Shown piece by piece: positions 8,266 to 16,920 of a DNA stretch of 64,000 nucleotides. The notes below the pieces were generated by a model that saw only the letters and a list, made by a program, of their open reading frames with translations, did no database searches and was not told where the DNA came from. The stretch lies in NCBI RefSeq assembly GCF_042659445.1, contig NZ_JBHSSR010000004.1, one strand, 5' to 3'. The stretch's first letter is position 1, and each line of letters starts with the position of its first letter. Made by a program: the position numbers and the translations under genes. This stretch comes from Macrococcoides epidermidis. Its GTDB lineage: Bacteria > Bacillota > Bacilli > Staphylococcales > Staphylococcaceae.

Positions 8266-11200
8266 ATGAAAAAATCAAACAAAAGTAAATTAGATTTCCT
8301 TCCTAACAGATTAAATAAATTTTCGATCAGAAAATTTTCATCTGTGGGTACAGCTTCAATTTTAATTGGATCTTTAGTATTTACAGGAAACCAAGCGCTT
8401 GCAGCAACAGATGATACAACAACGACTGAGGCAGCAACGACTGAAGCAGCAGCATCAGAAGCGACATATACTATTGGAGATAAAACTTGGTATGATTTTA
8501 ACTTAAACAATATGTATGATGCCGGCGAAGATAAAGGAATTGGTAACATTACTGTTATAGTTTCAGATTATGGTGGAGCTGAAGTAGCAAGAACTGTATC
8601 TGATGCTAATGGTAACTGGAGCATTTCAGGTTTGAAAGACGGAAAATATAAAATTAACTTTGTGGCACCTGATTTAACTTATCAGGGAGTACGTCAAAAT
8701 GAACACGTTGGAACTGGTCAAAACTCAGTAGGTCCAACGGATGCATTATTTGAAATCAATGGAGCAGACAACTTTAATTTAGATCAAGGATATATCGTTC
8801 CTGGTTATAACGTTAATGACGATAGTAAAATAGAACCACCAACAACAGAAGCGCCAACAACAGAAGCGCCAACAACAGAACCACCAACAACAGAACCACC
8901 AACAACAGAAGCACCAACAACAGAAGCGCCAACAACAGAAGCACCAACAACAGAAGCACCAACAACAGAAGCGCCGACAACAGAAGCACCGACAACAGAA
9001 GCACCGACAACAGAAGCACCAGTTGAGGACACTGGCAACCATAAAATTGCTGGTCGTATCTTTGACGATCTTTTAGGCGCTAACGGTGAAGCGAACAACA
9101 ACTTACGTGATGAAAATGAAAGTTTAGTGTTAGCTACTCCAGAAGAGTTAGCGGCTTTCAAAGTTGAATTACGTGATGAAGCTGGTAATATCGTTGCGGA
9201 AAAATCTTTAGATGCAACTGGTTACTATGAGTTTACTGGTTTAAAAAATGGTACTTATAATGTAACGTTTAAAAACCCATTAACTTGGTCACCTGTTATC
9301 GCTAACGTTGATTTTGATGCAAGTGATGATAGAGACTCAGATGGTCCAACAGATATACGTGTTGTAATCAACAACAATGATTCATTACATGTAGACCAAG
9401 GATATAAAAAAGGTGCAGGACATTCAGTAAATGATTTACCGGGTAACCCTGAACCACCAACTACAGAAGCACCACCAACAGTTGAACAACCACCAGCAAC
9501 AACTGAAGAACCTCCAACAACAGAAAAACCTGATACTGGTAAATATTCTTTAGGTGACAAAGTTTGGGAAGATAAATTAGAGGAAGATACTAAAGCGCCA
9601 AATAATGTTCAGGATGCTGACGAAAAAGGTATCGAAGGTATTAAAGTAACTTTACATGACTATGCTGGTAACTTTGTAGGTGAAACTTACACGGATGCTA
9701 ACGGTCAGTACAGATTCGATAACTTACCAAACGGTACTTACCGTGTTGATTTTGATACACCACTTGGCTGGTCACCAGTTATTGCTAACTTAGGAGACGA
9801 AGTTATTGATTCAGACGGTCCTGTGGCAGTTTTAGCTGATATCAATGGTAAAGACAATCTGGATGTAGACCAAGGTTATGTAAATAATGGTGGAGGTGGA
9901 GTAGTTACTCCAGTTCCAACGCCAGATCCTGGTAAACCAGAACCGACTCCAGAACCAACCCCAGACCCAGTTAGACCTGAAGGTAAATACTCTATCGGAG
10001 ATAAAGTATGGTGGGATGATCAAGATAAAGAAGGCAACTTAGATAACTTACAAGATCCAAATGAAGCACCTGTTAAAGATTTAAAAGTTACAATTCGTGA
10101 CGAAGCAGGTAACTTAATCGGTACAACTTATACTGATGCAAATGGTCATTATCAATTTGATAACTTACCAAACGGCACTTATATCGTTAATTTCCACAAT
10201 CCATTAGATTGGTCACCAGTCATTGCTAACTTAGAAGCTGATTTACATGATGTAATCGATTCAGATGGACCAACAGATGTACGTGTTGTCATTAATGGTG
10301 CGAGTAACTTTGATGTAGACCAAGGTTATGTATTAAAAACTGGTTCACCAGTTATTGTACCTCCAGGCGGCGGTGGAGAAGTAACGCCACCAGTAACACC
10401 TCCAGGCGGCGGTGGAGAAGTAACACCTCCAACAAAATTACCATTACCTCCAGAAGTATGTTCTGTTGTTTCTATCGGTGAAGGTACAGCTGGTAACTTA
10501 TCTATCGGAAACAAAGTATGGTGGGATGCTAACCGTAACAACATGCAAGACGCTGGAGAAAACCCAGTTGTAGGATTACGTGTAACATTACGTGACTACT
10601 CTGGTAATACAATTGGTGAAACTTATACTAATGCTTGGGGAGAATATGCGTTCCATGGCTTAGCTGAAGGAACTTACATCGTAAACTTCCACAACCCATT
10701 AGACTGGTCACCAGTTATCGCTAATATCGAAGCAGACTTACATGATGAAGTTGATTCAGATGGTCCAATCGATGTTATCGTAAACTTAAAAGATAAATCT
10801 AACGCTAATGTAGACCAAGGTTACTATGGTACTGGCGAAGCTGGACCAAATTGTGATACAGGTATTACACCTCCTGGCGACAACGGTGGCGGAGATGACA
10901 AAACTCCGGTAACACCTCCAACAGATGGTGGCGGAGATGACAAGACTCCAGTAACACCTCCAACAGATGGTGGCGGAGATGACAAAACTCCAGTAACACC
11001 TCCAACAGATGGTGGCGGAGATGACAAAACTCCAGTAACACCTCCAGCAGATGGTGGTGGAGATGATAAGACTCCAGTAACACCTCCAACAGATGGTGGT
11101 CAATTACCTGACGTTAATGATTCAGAGAAAGCTACTGTAACACCAGATAGCAATTTACCGGATACAGGTGAAGCGAACAATGCAGCAATTGCAACTGGTG

Positions 11201-11271
11201 CAGCAGCAGCATTATTAGCTGGTGGCGCATTAATTGCAGCTTCTCGTAAAAGAAGAGACGAAGAAATTTAA
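8266..11271 (+). CDS. LPXTG cell-wall-anchored protein with five SdrD_B-like domains
   Basis: A 1001-residue sortase substrate exposed on the cell wall. A YSIRK-type signal peptide (FSIRK at 19-23, cleavage near Ala46) comes first. Five SdrD_B-like domains follow at about 67-177, 259-380, 426-538, 575-688 and 745-853, each running from GDKVW-type starts through DSDGP to VDQGY. Linkers are Pro/Thr/Glu-rich: twelve PTTE(A/P) units at 192-251, and GGGGEVTPP repeats near 701-722. Five copies of a 14-residue GGGDDKTPVTPPTD repeat (874-943) form the wall-spanning part. The sorting signal is LPDTG (964-968), a hydrophobic helix and RKRRDEEI. It has no MSCRAMM A domain, so it is not a plain SdrC/D/E orthologue. 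Cys732 and Cys863, the only cysteines I see, flank domain 5. Confidence 0.93.
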   Translation: MKKSNKSKLDFLPNRLNKFSIRKFSSVGTASILIGSLVFTGNQALAATDDTTTTEAATTEAAASEATYTIGDKTWYDFNLNNMYDAGEDKGIGNITVIVSDYGGAEVARTVSDANGNWSISGLKDGKYKINFVAPDLTYQGVRQNEHVGTGQNSVGPTDALFEINGADNFNLDQGYIVPGYNVNDDSKIEPPTTEAPTTEAPTTEPPTTEPPTTEAPTTEAPTTEAPTTEAPTTEAPTTEAPTTEAPTTEAPVEDTGNHKIAGRIFDDLLGANGEANNNLRDENESLVLATPEELAAFKVELRDEAGNIVAEKSLDATGYYEFTGLKNGTYNVTFKNPLTWSPVIANVDFDASDDRDSDGPTDIRVVINNNDSLHVDQGYKKGAGHSVNDLPGNPEPPTTEAPPTVEQPPATTEEPPTTEKPDTGKYSLGDKVWEDKLEEDTKAPNNVQDADEKGIEGIKVTLHDYAGNFVGETYTDANGQYRFDNLPNGTYRVDFDTPLGWSPVIANLGDEVIDSDGPVAVLADINGKDNLDVDQGYVNNGGGGVVTPVPTPDPGKPEPTPEPTPDPVRPEGKYSIGDKVWWDDQDKEGNLDNLQDPNEAPVKDLKVTIRDEAGNLIGTTYTDANGHYQFDNLPNGTYIVNFHNPLDWSPVIANLEADLHDVIDSDGPTDVRVVINGASNFDVDQGYVLKTGSPVIVPPGGGGEVTPPVTPPGGGGEVTPPTKLPLPPEVCSVVSIGEGTAGNLSIGNKVWWDANRNNMQDAGENPVVGLRVTLRDYSGNTIGETYTNAWGEYAFHGLAEGTYIVNFHNPLDWSPVIANIEADLHDEVDSDGPIDVIVNLKDKSNANVDQGYYGTGEAGPNCDTGITPPGDNGGGDDKTPVTPPTDGGGDDKTPVTPPTDGGGDDKTPVTPPTDGGGDDKTPVTPPADGGGDDKTPVTPPTDGGQLPDVNDSEKATVTPDSNLPDTGEANNAAIATGAAAALLAGGALIAASRKRRDEEI
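8839..9018 (+). repeat. 15-bp coding microsatellite, 12 units
   Basis: Twelve in-frame copies of CCAACAACAGAAGCG with third-position and P/A variants, coding for PTTE(A/P). Unit number can change without breaking the frame, altering the length of the linker between domains 1 and 2. Confidence 0.92.
10885..11094 (+). repeat. 42-bp coding minisatellite, five units
   Basis: Five consecutive 42-base units starting at 10885, 10927, 10969, 11011 and 11053, each coding GGGDDKTPVTPP(T/A)D. Units 2-4 are nearly identical in DNA, unit 5 has more substitutions, and a partial unit GGTGGT follows. Expected to vary in copy number between strains. Confidence 0.92.
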
Positions 11272-11281
11272 TAATTAACCT

Positions 11282-11317
11282 AAAAAGGAAGATCTCAAAT
11301 TTGAGATCTTCCTTTTT
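11282..11317. terminator. Bidirectional terminator, perfect 36-base palindrome
   Basis: An 18-bp arm (AAAAAGGAAGATCTCAAA) is followed directly by its exact reverse complement. T runs on both strands let it serve the surface protein gene and the convergent aldehyde dehydrogenase. Confidence 0.92.
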
Positions 11318-11327
11318 CATTTATATA

Positions 11328-12698
11328 TCATTTAAATATTTGTTTGACGTATCTGAATTTTCCTTTGTAAGGTGGAAACATAATACCGGATTCCAACTTC
11401 GTACTTTTTGTCATATATGCTTTTTGATGACTGAATAATTCAAATGTATATTTTCCGTGGTAGTGTCCCATACCTGAATGTCCCACACCGCCAAAAGGTA
11501 AATAAGGATTAGCGACATGCATGATTGTATCATTTACACATCCGCCGCCAAATGATACACGTGTGAATACGTCTCTAATAAAATCATGATCATCGCTAAA
11601 TATATATAATGCCAATGGTTTTTCATATTGCTGAATTGTTTCAAAAATTTCTTCTTTGTAATTGTAACCGATGATCGGTAAGATAGGTCCGAATATTTCT
11701 TCCTGCATTGATAAGTCGTTTAATCGAGCATCAATAAGTGTCGGTGCAATATGTAGTACATCTGCTTTTGAAGCGCCTCCAATAAGAATACGGTCATGTG
11801 CTTCATCAATCATTGCTGTTAAGCGATTAAAGTGCTGGTCATTGATAATGTGACCATAGTCTTCACTTTCTAAAGCATTTTTCCCGTAAAATTCATTCAA
11901 TGTAGATTGCATCGCTTTAAGAAATTTGTCTTTCACTTTATTGTCAATCAATACGTAATCAGGTGCGATACAAGTTTGTCCGGCATTCATGAATTTACCG
12001 AACGCAATGCGTTCAGCCGCCACTTTAATATTAGCTGTATCATCTATGATTGTAGGGCTCTTTCCACCGAGTTCCAGCGTAACTGGTGTAAGGTGTTTAC
12101 TAGCTTTTTCATAGACGATTTGTCCTACTTTTGTACTACCTGTAAAGAAGATATAATCAAATCGAACGTCCAGTAAAGCTGACGTTACTTCTTTTTCTCC
12201 TTGAATCACTTTTACGTATTCAGGTTCAAAGACTTCCTTCAAAATTTGTTCGATAACAATGCTTGTTTGAGGTGTATGTTCTGAAGGTTTGACAACTACA
12301 CAGTTTCCAGCTGCGATAGCACCAATTAATGGGGACATAACAAGTTGGAATGGATAGTTGAATGGTCCGATGATAAGCACAGTACCGTATGGTTCATACA
12401 TTAAATAACTTTTACCAGGAAATTGCATCATCGGCGTATTGATTGATTTCACCTTGCTCCAGTTTTTGATTTCCTTGATATATGTAGAAAGTTCTTTTAA
12501 CACGATGCCAATTTCAGTAGCGTACGCTTCAACTTTTCCCTTCCCAAGATCGCTGTTTAAAGCATCGATAATATCTGTTTCATGGGCTTTTATTGCTTTT
12601 TTTAACGCTTTTAATTTTTTTCTTCTTAGTTTAATCTGCTTTGTTTCGTGCGTTGCAAAATAGTCTTTCATCTTTTTGATATCTTCGTGAATATTCAT
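11328..12698 (-). CDS. Aldehyde dehydrogenase (NAD(P)-dependent, class 3-like)
   Basis: Oxidises aldehydes to acids. The catalytic Glu209 (LELGGKSP) and Cys243 (NAGQTCIAPDY) are in place, with the cofactor-binding FTGSTKVGQ and the C-terminal LPFGGVGHSGMGHYHGK. The short form of 456 residues and a hydrophobic, basic C-terminus resemble the YwdH/fatty-aldehyde type. The frame opens at 12719, but GGAGGA sits ahead of the ATG at 12698, giving MNIHEDIKKMK. It is divergently placed from the Gfo/Idh oxidoreductase with only 76 bases between starts, so the two may share control (inference). Confidence 0.88.
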   Translation of the reverse strand: MNIHEDIKKMKDYFATHETKQIKLRRKKLKALKKAIKAHETDIIDALNSDLGKGKVEAYATEIGIVLKELSTYIKEIKNWSKVKSINTPMMQFPGKSYLMYEPYGTVLIIGPFNYPFQLVMSPLIGAIAAGNCVVVKPSEHTPQTSIVIEQILKEVFEPEYVKVIQGEKEVTSALLDVRFDYIFFTGSTKVGQIVYEKASKHLTPVTLELGGKSPTIIDDTANIKVAAERIAFGKFMNAGQTCIAPDYVLIDNKVKDKFLKAMQSTLNEFYGKNALESEDYGHIINDQHFNRLTAMIDEAHDRILIGGASKADVLHIAPTLIDARLNDLSMQEEIFGPILPIIGYNYKEEIFETIQQYEKPLALYIFSDDHDFIRDVFTRVSFGGGCVNDTIMHVANPYLPFGGVGHSGMGHYHGKYTFELFSHQKAYMTKSTKLESGIMFPPYKGKFRYVKQIFK

Positions 12699-12774
12699 GA
12701 AAATTCCTCCATTTAGCATTGTTAAGGTGTATACTATTTAATAAACAAACGATAAAAATTACGGGGTGAAATAA

Positions 12775-13737
12775 ATGAAATTTGGTCTTATCGGAACAAA
12801 CTGGATTACTGATCGATTTATCGAAGCAGGTATTACTGTTCCAGAATTTGAACTACATAGCGTCTATTCCAGAACGATTGAACGTGCGCAAAGTTTTGCA
12901 GAAAAACATCATATTCCTAACTTTACAGATAATATGGATAAATTGTTGAATGATGAAGCAGTGGATATCATTTATATAGCTACACCAAATATATTACATC
13001 ATCAACAGGCAATACAAGCAATGAATCGTGGGAAACATGTTTTATGCGAAAAACCGATCGCCACAAGTGAAAAAAACTTTAATTTAATGTATCAGGCGAT
13101 GGAAAATAATGATGTGTTCTTCATGGAAGCGATGAAAAGTATCTACTCACCATCTTTTATCAAACTTCATGAATGGATTAAAGAAATCGGAATCATTCGT
13201 CGTGCCAACTTCCACTATAATCAATATTCCTCTCGCTATGATAAATATAAAGATGGTATAGTAGAAAATGCTTTTAAACCTGAACTGGGAAACGGAGCAT
13301 TAATGGACTTAGGTGTCTATACTATTAGTCCTTTAGTTAATTTATTTGGAATGCCTAAAACAATTCAGGCGACTGGCAAACTGTTGTCAACTGGCGCTGA
13401 TGGGCAAGGTACGATTATTTGTAATCATCATTATATGACATCTGTACTCAGCTATTCAAAAATTATTGATAGCCATTTACCATCAGAGATTATTGGCGAA
13501 GAAGGTATTATATTAATTGATAAAATCTCTGCACCAAATAAAGTTCAGAAGTTGAATCGTCATGGAGAAGTTATTGATGAAATAGTGAGTGATGCACCAC
13601 CTATGTCATATGAAATAGCCCATTTCATAGAAGCGATTAAAAATAAAGATTTTAAGGCGCTCAATTTAGAGACTTCACATCAAACAATGAAAGTAATTGA
13701 TGAAGTAAAAAAACAAATTGGCATTTTAATAAAATAA
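12775..13737 (+). CDS. Gfo/Idh/MocA family oxidoreductase
   Basis: An NAD(P)-dependent dehydrogenase of 320 residues. The Rossmann start FGLIGTNWITDRFI at the N-terminus, ATPNILHHQQA, and the family signature CEKPIATS near residue 90 are all present, followed by the alpha/beta C-terminal domain with MEAMKSIYSP. The substrate, probably a sugar, inositol or dihydrodiol, cannot be told from sequence. The start codon at 12775 follows CGGGGTGA. It ends before a shared terminator. Confidence 0.85.
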   Translation: MKFGLIGTNWITDRFIEAGITVPEFELHSVYSRTIERAQSFAEKHHIPNFTDNMDKLLNDEAVDIIYIATPNILHHQQAIQAMNRGKHVLCEKPIATSEKNFNLMYQAMENNDVFFMEAMKSIYSPSFIKLHEWIKEIGIIRRANFHYNQYSSRYDKYKDGIVENAFKPELGNGALMDLGVYTISPLVNLFGMPKTIQATGKLLSTGADGQGTIICNHHYMTSVLSYSKIIDSHLPSEIIGEEGIILIDKISAPNKVQKLNRHGEVIDEIVSDAPPMSYEIAHFIEAIKNKDFKALNLETSHQTMKVIDEVKKQIGILIK

Positions 13738-13803
13738 GTTATTGATTATTCAGAAAATTTAAATTATAATAAAGCCATACCATTTTTTCATTCTTTCAAA
13801 TAT

Positions 13804-13838
13804 AACAAAAAGAGACGCACCCCGCGTCTCTTTTTGTT
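13804..13838. terminator. Bidirectional terminator
   Basis: A 15-bp perfect stem (AACAAAAAGAGACGC / GCGTCTCTTTTTGTT) with loop ACCCC between the Gfo/Idh gene and the convergent acetyltransferase. Confidence 0.92.
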
Positions 13839-14106
13839 ATTTAATCAGTTCTTTTAACTCGGTATCACGTTCCATTACGATACGTGCATATGAACATAAA
13901 GGAATAATCTTTAAATTATTTGCCTTGGCATAATCTGTAACTTTTAATACTAAAGCTTTAGCGATACCCTGACCACGTAACTTTGGATCTGTATATGTGT
14001 GGTCGATTGCGATTGTGTCTTGTCCTGAAGGCTGGAAAGTGATTTCTGCTTCTGGTTGTGCTTCATCACCGATATAGAATTTATTATTTCCTTGAATAAT
14101 TTCCAT
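13837..14106 (-). CDS. Small GNAT N-acetyltransferase (YjdJ-like)
   Basis: An 89-residue single-domain acetyltransferase. The acetyl-CoA loop DPKLRGQGIAKALV, the strand-helix around IAIDHTYTD, and the terminal LCSYARIVMERD fit the small GNAT group (N-acetyltransferase type 2, YjdJ). The substrate is unknown. A GTG nine bases upstream opens a longer frame, but the ATG at 14106 has AGAGGTG at better spacing and is used. It follows ppaC after 18 bases, so probably shares its transcript. Confidence 0.82.
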   Translation of the reverse strand: MEIIQGNNKFYIGDEAQPEAEITFQPSGQDTIAIDHTYTDPKLRGQGIAKALVLKVTDYAKANNLKIIPLCSYARIVMERDTELKELIK

Positions 14107-14124
14107 GACAAACACCTCTTCTAT

Positions 14125-15042
14125 TTATGATAATACATCTGTAAGCTGTGGAACAACTTGTTTCTTACGAGATACGACACCTTCAAGTACAGCTGTATTT
14201 TTATCTAATACGACATTGAATGCTTTTTCAACTGCTGCTTGTTGTTGTCCTAATGCTAACACTTTAGAGTTAGAGTTTAAGATGTCAGTAACAACAAGGA
14301 CAAATAATGCATATCCTTCTTGTGCTGTTTCAGCATTGATTGCATTTTCTAATTCTTCCTGACGGCTTAATACTTCATCGATATCAACAGTATTTACTTG
14401 AGCAACGCGAACTTCGTGCTCACCCATTGAGAATGATTTTGCATCGATATTTAATAATTCTTCAGCTGTCTTATCGGCAGTATTTGCGCCAGCTTTTAAC
14501 ATATCTAATCCGTAAGATTGAATATCAACGTTAGCAATAGCAGCTAATTCTTCAGCAGCTTTAACGTCTTCATCTGTACAAGTTGGAGATTTAAATAATA
14601 ATGAATCTGAAATAATAGCAGATACCATTAAGCCTGCAATTTCAGGTTTAATTTCAACACCATGTTCTTTATACATCTTGTTTAAGATTGTTGCTGTACA
14701 ACCAACTGGTTCTGCACGGTAGTATAAAGGTCCTGCTGTTTCAAAGTTAGCAATACGGTGATGATCTACTACCATTAAGATATTCGCATCTTCAATGCCG
14801 TCAGCTGACTGTTGAAACTCGTTATGGTCAACTAAGATAACATCTTCACCATGTAAGCGTTCGATCACGCGGGGAGCATTTACATTGAAGTGTTTTAAAG
14901 CATATTCTGTTTCACCATTTAAGTCACCTAAACGAACCGCTTCGATGTCTTTTCCTAAAGCTTTTTGTAAATCTTCCATTACTAAAGCTGATGTTACTGT
15001 GTCTGTATCTGGGTTTTTATGTCCGAAAGTTAAAATTTTCAT
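14125..15042 (-). CDS. ppaC: Manganese-dependent inorganic pyrophosphatase
   Basis: Hydrolyses pyrophosphate in the cytosol, pulling biosynthetic reactions forward. It is a family II (DHH) pyrophosphatase: FGHKNPDTDT at the N-terminus, VDHNE, VVDHHRI, and the C-terminal SRKKQVVPQL phosphate-binding motif. Length 305 is close to the Bacillus enzyme (309). The start at 15042 follows AAAGGAG. Confidence 0.95.
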   Translation of the reverse strand: MKILTFGHKNPDTDTVTSALVMEDLQKALGKDIEAVRLGDLNGETEYALKHFNVNAPRVIERLHGEDVILVDHNEFQQSADGIEDANILMVVDHHRIANFETAGPLYYRAEPVGCTATILNKMYKEHGVEIKPEIAGLMVSAIISDSLLFKSPTCTDEDVKAAEELAAIANVDIQSYGLDMLKAGANTADKTAEELLNIDAKSFSMGEHEVRVAQVNTVDIDEVLSRQEELENAINAETAQEGYALFVLVVTDILNSNSKVLALGQQQAAVEKAFNVVLDKNTAVLEGVVSRKKQVVPQLTDVLS

Positions 15043-15084
15043 AATAGTCTCCTTTTAGTATAATTCTTATCTATTTTATCATGA

Positions 15085-15642
15085 TTATTTGATCTCTTCT
15101 ACAGTCATGCCTAATACGTTCTTGAAGTGTTGTAGTGCATAACGATGACCTTCCGGATTGAATGAAGCAACCGCGCGTTCATCGACTGACATTTCAAAGC
15201 CTAAATTATACCCTTCTACTGCTGTATGAAGTACGCAAATATCAGTGCATACCCCAGCAAGTTCGATCTCTTTTATATTTCTTTCGCGTAAAAGTTGTAA
15301 TAAAGGCGTACCACTAAACGCACTATATCGCATTTTATCAATCCAGAATACGTGGTTATTATCTTTATCACGCAAATAGAGTTCATGCAACTTACCATAA
15401 AGATGTCTACCATCCGTATCTTTAATGTTGTGCGGTGGGAATAATTTCGTTTCAGGATGATAAGTATCATTTTCAAAATGTAGATCCATCAATACAAAAA
15501 TCGGCTTATTGTTATCTTTATAGTCATTCCATTTTTTAACCATTGTCTCTTCCAGCGCAATTGCAGGTTCTCCGCACGTCAGTTTACCATCAAGTGCTAC
15601 AAAGTCATTAGAATAATCAATAATTAATAAAGCTTCACTCAT
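15085..15642 (-). CDS. pncA: Nicotinamidase (isochorismatase-like cysteine hydrolase)
   Basis: Converts nicotinamide to nicotinate for NAD salvage. The catalytic triad Asp9 (LLIIDYSNDF), Lys103 (IDKMRYSAF) and Cys136 (GVCTDICVLHT) is present, and Asp53, His55 and His71 fit the metal site. Length 185 is usual. Its product feeds PncB, encoded about 3.7 kb away. The ATG at 15642 is preceded by AAAGGAG. An isochorismatase of another specificity is less likely because of the metal-site residues. Confidence 0.9.
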   Translation of the reverse strand: MSEALLIIDYSNDFVALDGKLTCGEPAIALEETMVKKWNDYKDNNKPIFVLMDLHFENDTYHPETKLFPPHNIKDTDGRHLYGKLHELYLRDKDNNHVFWIDKMRYSAFSGTPLLQLLRERNIKEIELAGVCTDICVLHTAVEGYNLGFEMSVDERAVASFNPEGHRYALQHFKNVLGMTVEEIK

Positions 15643-15744
15643 CGTCAGCGCTCCTTTAAACGTAAGTTTTAAATTTAGAGTATACTGTTGATTAAAACAG
15701 GGTATAATCTTAATTACATTATAAATGATTTGAAGGTGTTATAA

Positions 15745-16881
15745 ATGAAAAAGATTAATATTAAAGATTTTGGTGCGAAGGGTCGCCATGTTCTTTTTGA
15801 TACGATTGGCTTACAGCGTGCACTGAATCAGGCAAAAAAAGAGCCTGTAGAAGTTTATGTTCCAGAAGGGACATATTACATCGGTAAAGAATTAGTGATT
15901 TATGCACACACTTATTTACATTTGCATCTTGATGCTGTTTTGCGCCGAATGAGTCCTTTTGCAATGCTTAAAAATGGTAGGAAAAGTGAAGGATATAAAG
16001 GGTACGATGGTAATGGTTATATTAAGATTGAAGGTGGGACGTTTGATCAATATGGTCATGTCCTAAATTTCAATAATAGTATTATGTCGCTTGGTCATGC
16101 GCGTGAAATTGAAATTAAAGATGTAACCTTTAAAAATGTTGTTCAGGGCCATGCGATAGATGCATGTGGTATCGATGGTTTTAAAGTATCGGGATGTAAG
16201 TTTCTCGGGTTTCGTGATGATAGTGGAGAACGTGCTTTTAGTGAAGCGATTCAACTAGATCTACAACTGAAAGACTCTTTCCCTAAGTTCGGTGAATATG
16301 ATGGCACAGTGACGAAGAATGTCATCATTGAAAACTGTTATTTCGGTAATTCTAATGAACCGATGATGAAACCGTGGAACAGAGCGATAGGCAGTCATGC
16401 CAGCACATATGAAATTTATTATGAGAATATCACTGTAAAAAATAATACGTTTGACAAGATGGGAGATTATGCACTTACTTTCCTAAAATCAAAAGTATTG
16501 CATGTATATGATAATACCTTTAATGACTGTAATGGTGGTATACGTTATTTAGCAACGAAGCAGGGGAAATATTCACTTGATCTATACGGGAGAGACCATG
16601 GTGCTCAAGCAGGTGAAATGACTGTTATACGTAACAATCATTTTCACTCTATCAATGATAAATACGCAATATTATTTCAGAGTTATGATGGTAAGAAGAA
16701 TAAAGATATCTATATCATCGATAATCAATTCAGTGAAGACAATACATGTACCATAAAGATAGGTGCAGCGAAAAATGTCGTGTGTATGCAAAATAAAAAC
16801 TTAAAAAAGATTAAAAAGATAGAAGTAGATGATTTTTATGCAGAAACGATTGCTAAAGATGAATCTGTTGGTGAGTTATAA
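15745..16881 (+). CDS. Right-handed beta-helix protein (pectate lyase 3 superfamily)
   Basis: A 378-residue protein opening with NIKDFGAKGR and VYVPEGTYYIG, the typical start of the pectate lyase 3/polygalacturonase-like beta-helix superfamily. Repeated turns follow (IEIKDVTFKNV, VIIENCYFGNS, ITVKNNTFDKMGD, MTVIRNNHF, IYIIDNQF). There is no signal peptide or anchor, so it is either cytosolic or exported by an unusual route. The substrate is unknown; a glycan lyase or hydrolase is likely from the fold. It stands alone with its own ribosome binding site (GAAGGTG) and terminator. Confidence 0.7.
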   Translation: MKKINIKDFGAKGRHVLFDTIGLQRALNQAKKEPVEVYVPEGTYYIGKELVIYAHTYLHLHLDAVLRRMSPFAMLKNGRKSEGYKGYDGNGYIKIEGGTFDQYGHVLNFNNSIMSLGHAREIEIKDVTFKNVVQGHAIDACGIDGFKVSGCKFLGFRDDSGERAFSEAIQLDLQLKDSFPKFGEYDGTVTKNVIIENCYFGNSNEPMMKPWNRAIGSHASTYEIYYENITVKNNTFDKMGDYALTFLKSKVLHVYDNTFNDCNGGIRYLATKQGKYSLDLYGRDHGAQAGEMTVIRNNHFHSINDKYAILFQSYDGKKNKDIYIIDNQFSEDNTCTIKIGAAKNVVCMQNKNLKKIKKIEVDDFYAETIAKDESVGEL

Positions 16882-16920
16882 AAGCAACGTGTCCTAATGA
16901 AACGGACACGCTGCTTTTTT
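16881..16920. terminator. Bidirectional terminator between the beta-helix gene and nos
   Basis: AAAGCA-A-CGTGTCC pairs with GGACACG-C-TGCTTTT (one mismatch) and is followed by T runs on both strands. It overlaps the nos stop codon. Confidence 0.82.

Noticed and set aside
8779..9042. Cysteine- and tryptophan-rich open frame on the minus strand (87 residues)
   Set aside because: It is the antisense shadow of the 15-bp PTTE-coding repeat; its composition simply mirrors the repeat and it has no ribosome binding site.
10786..11103. Repetitive open frames on the minus strand within the surface protein gene
   Set aside because: They arise from the 42-bp minisatellite read in reverse; the plus-strand frame has a signal peptide, domains and sorting signal.
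8266..11271. Orthologue of SdrC, SdrD or SdrE
   Set aside because: There is no A domain and no Ser-Asp repeat region; only the B-like domains, YSIRK signal and LPXTG are shared.
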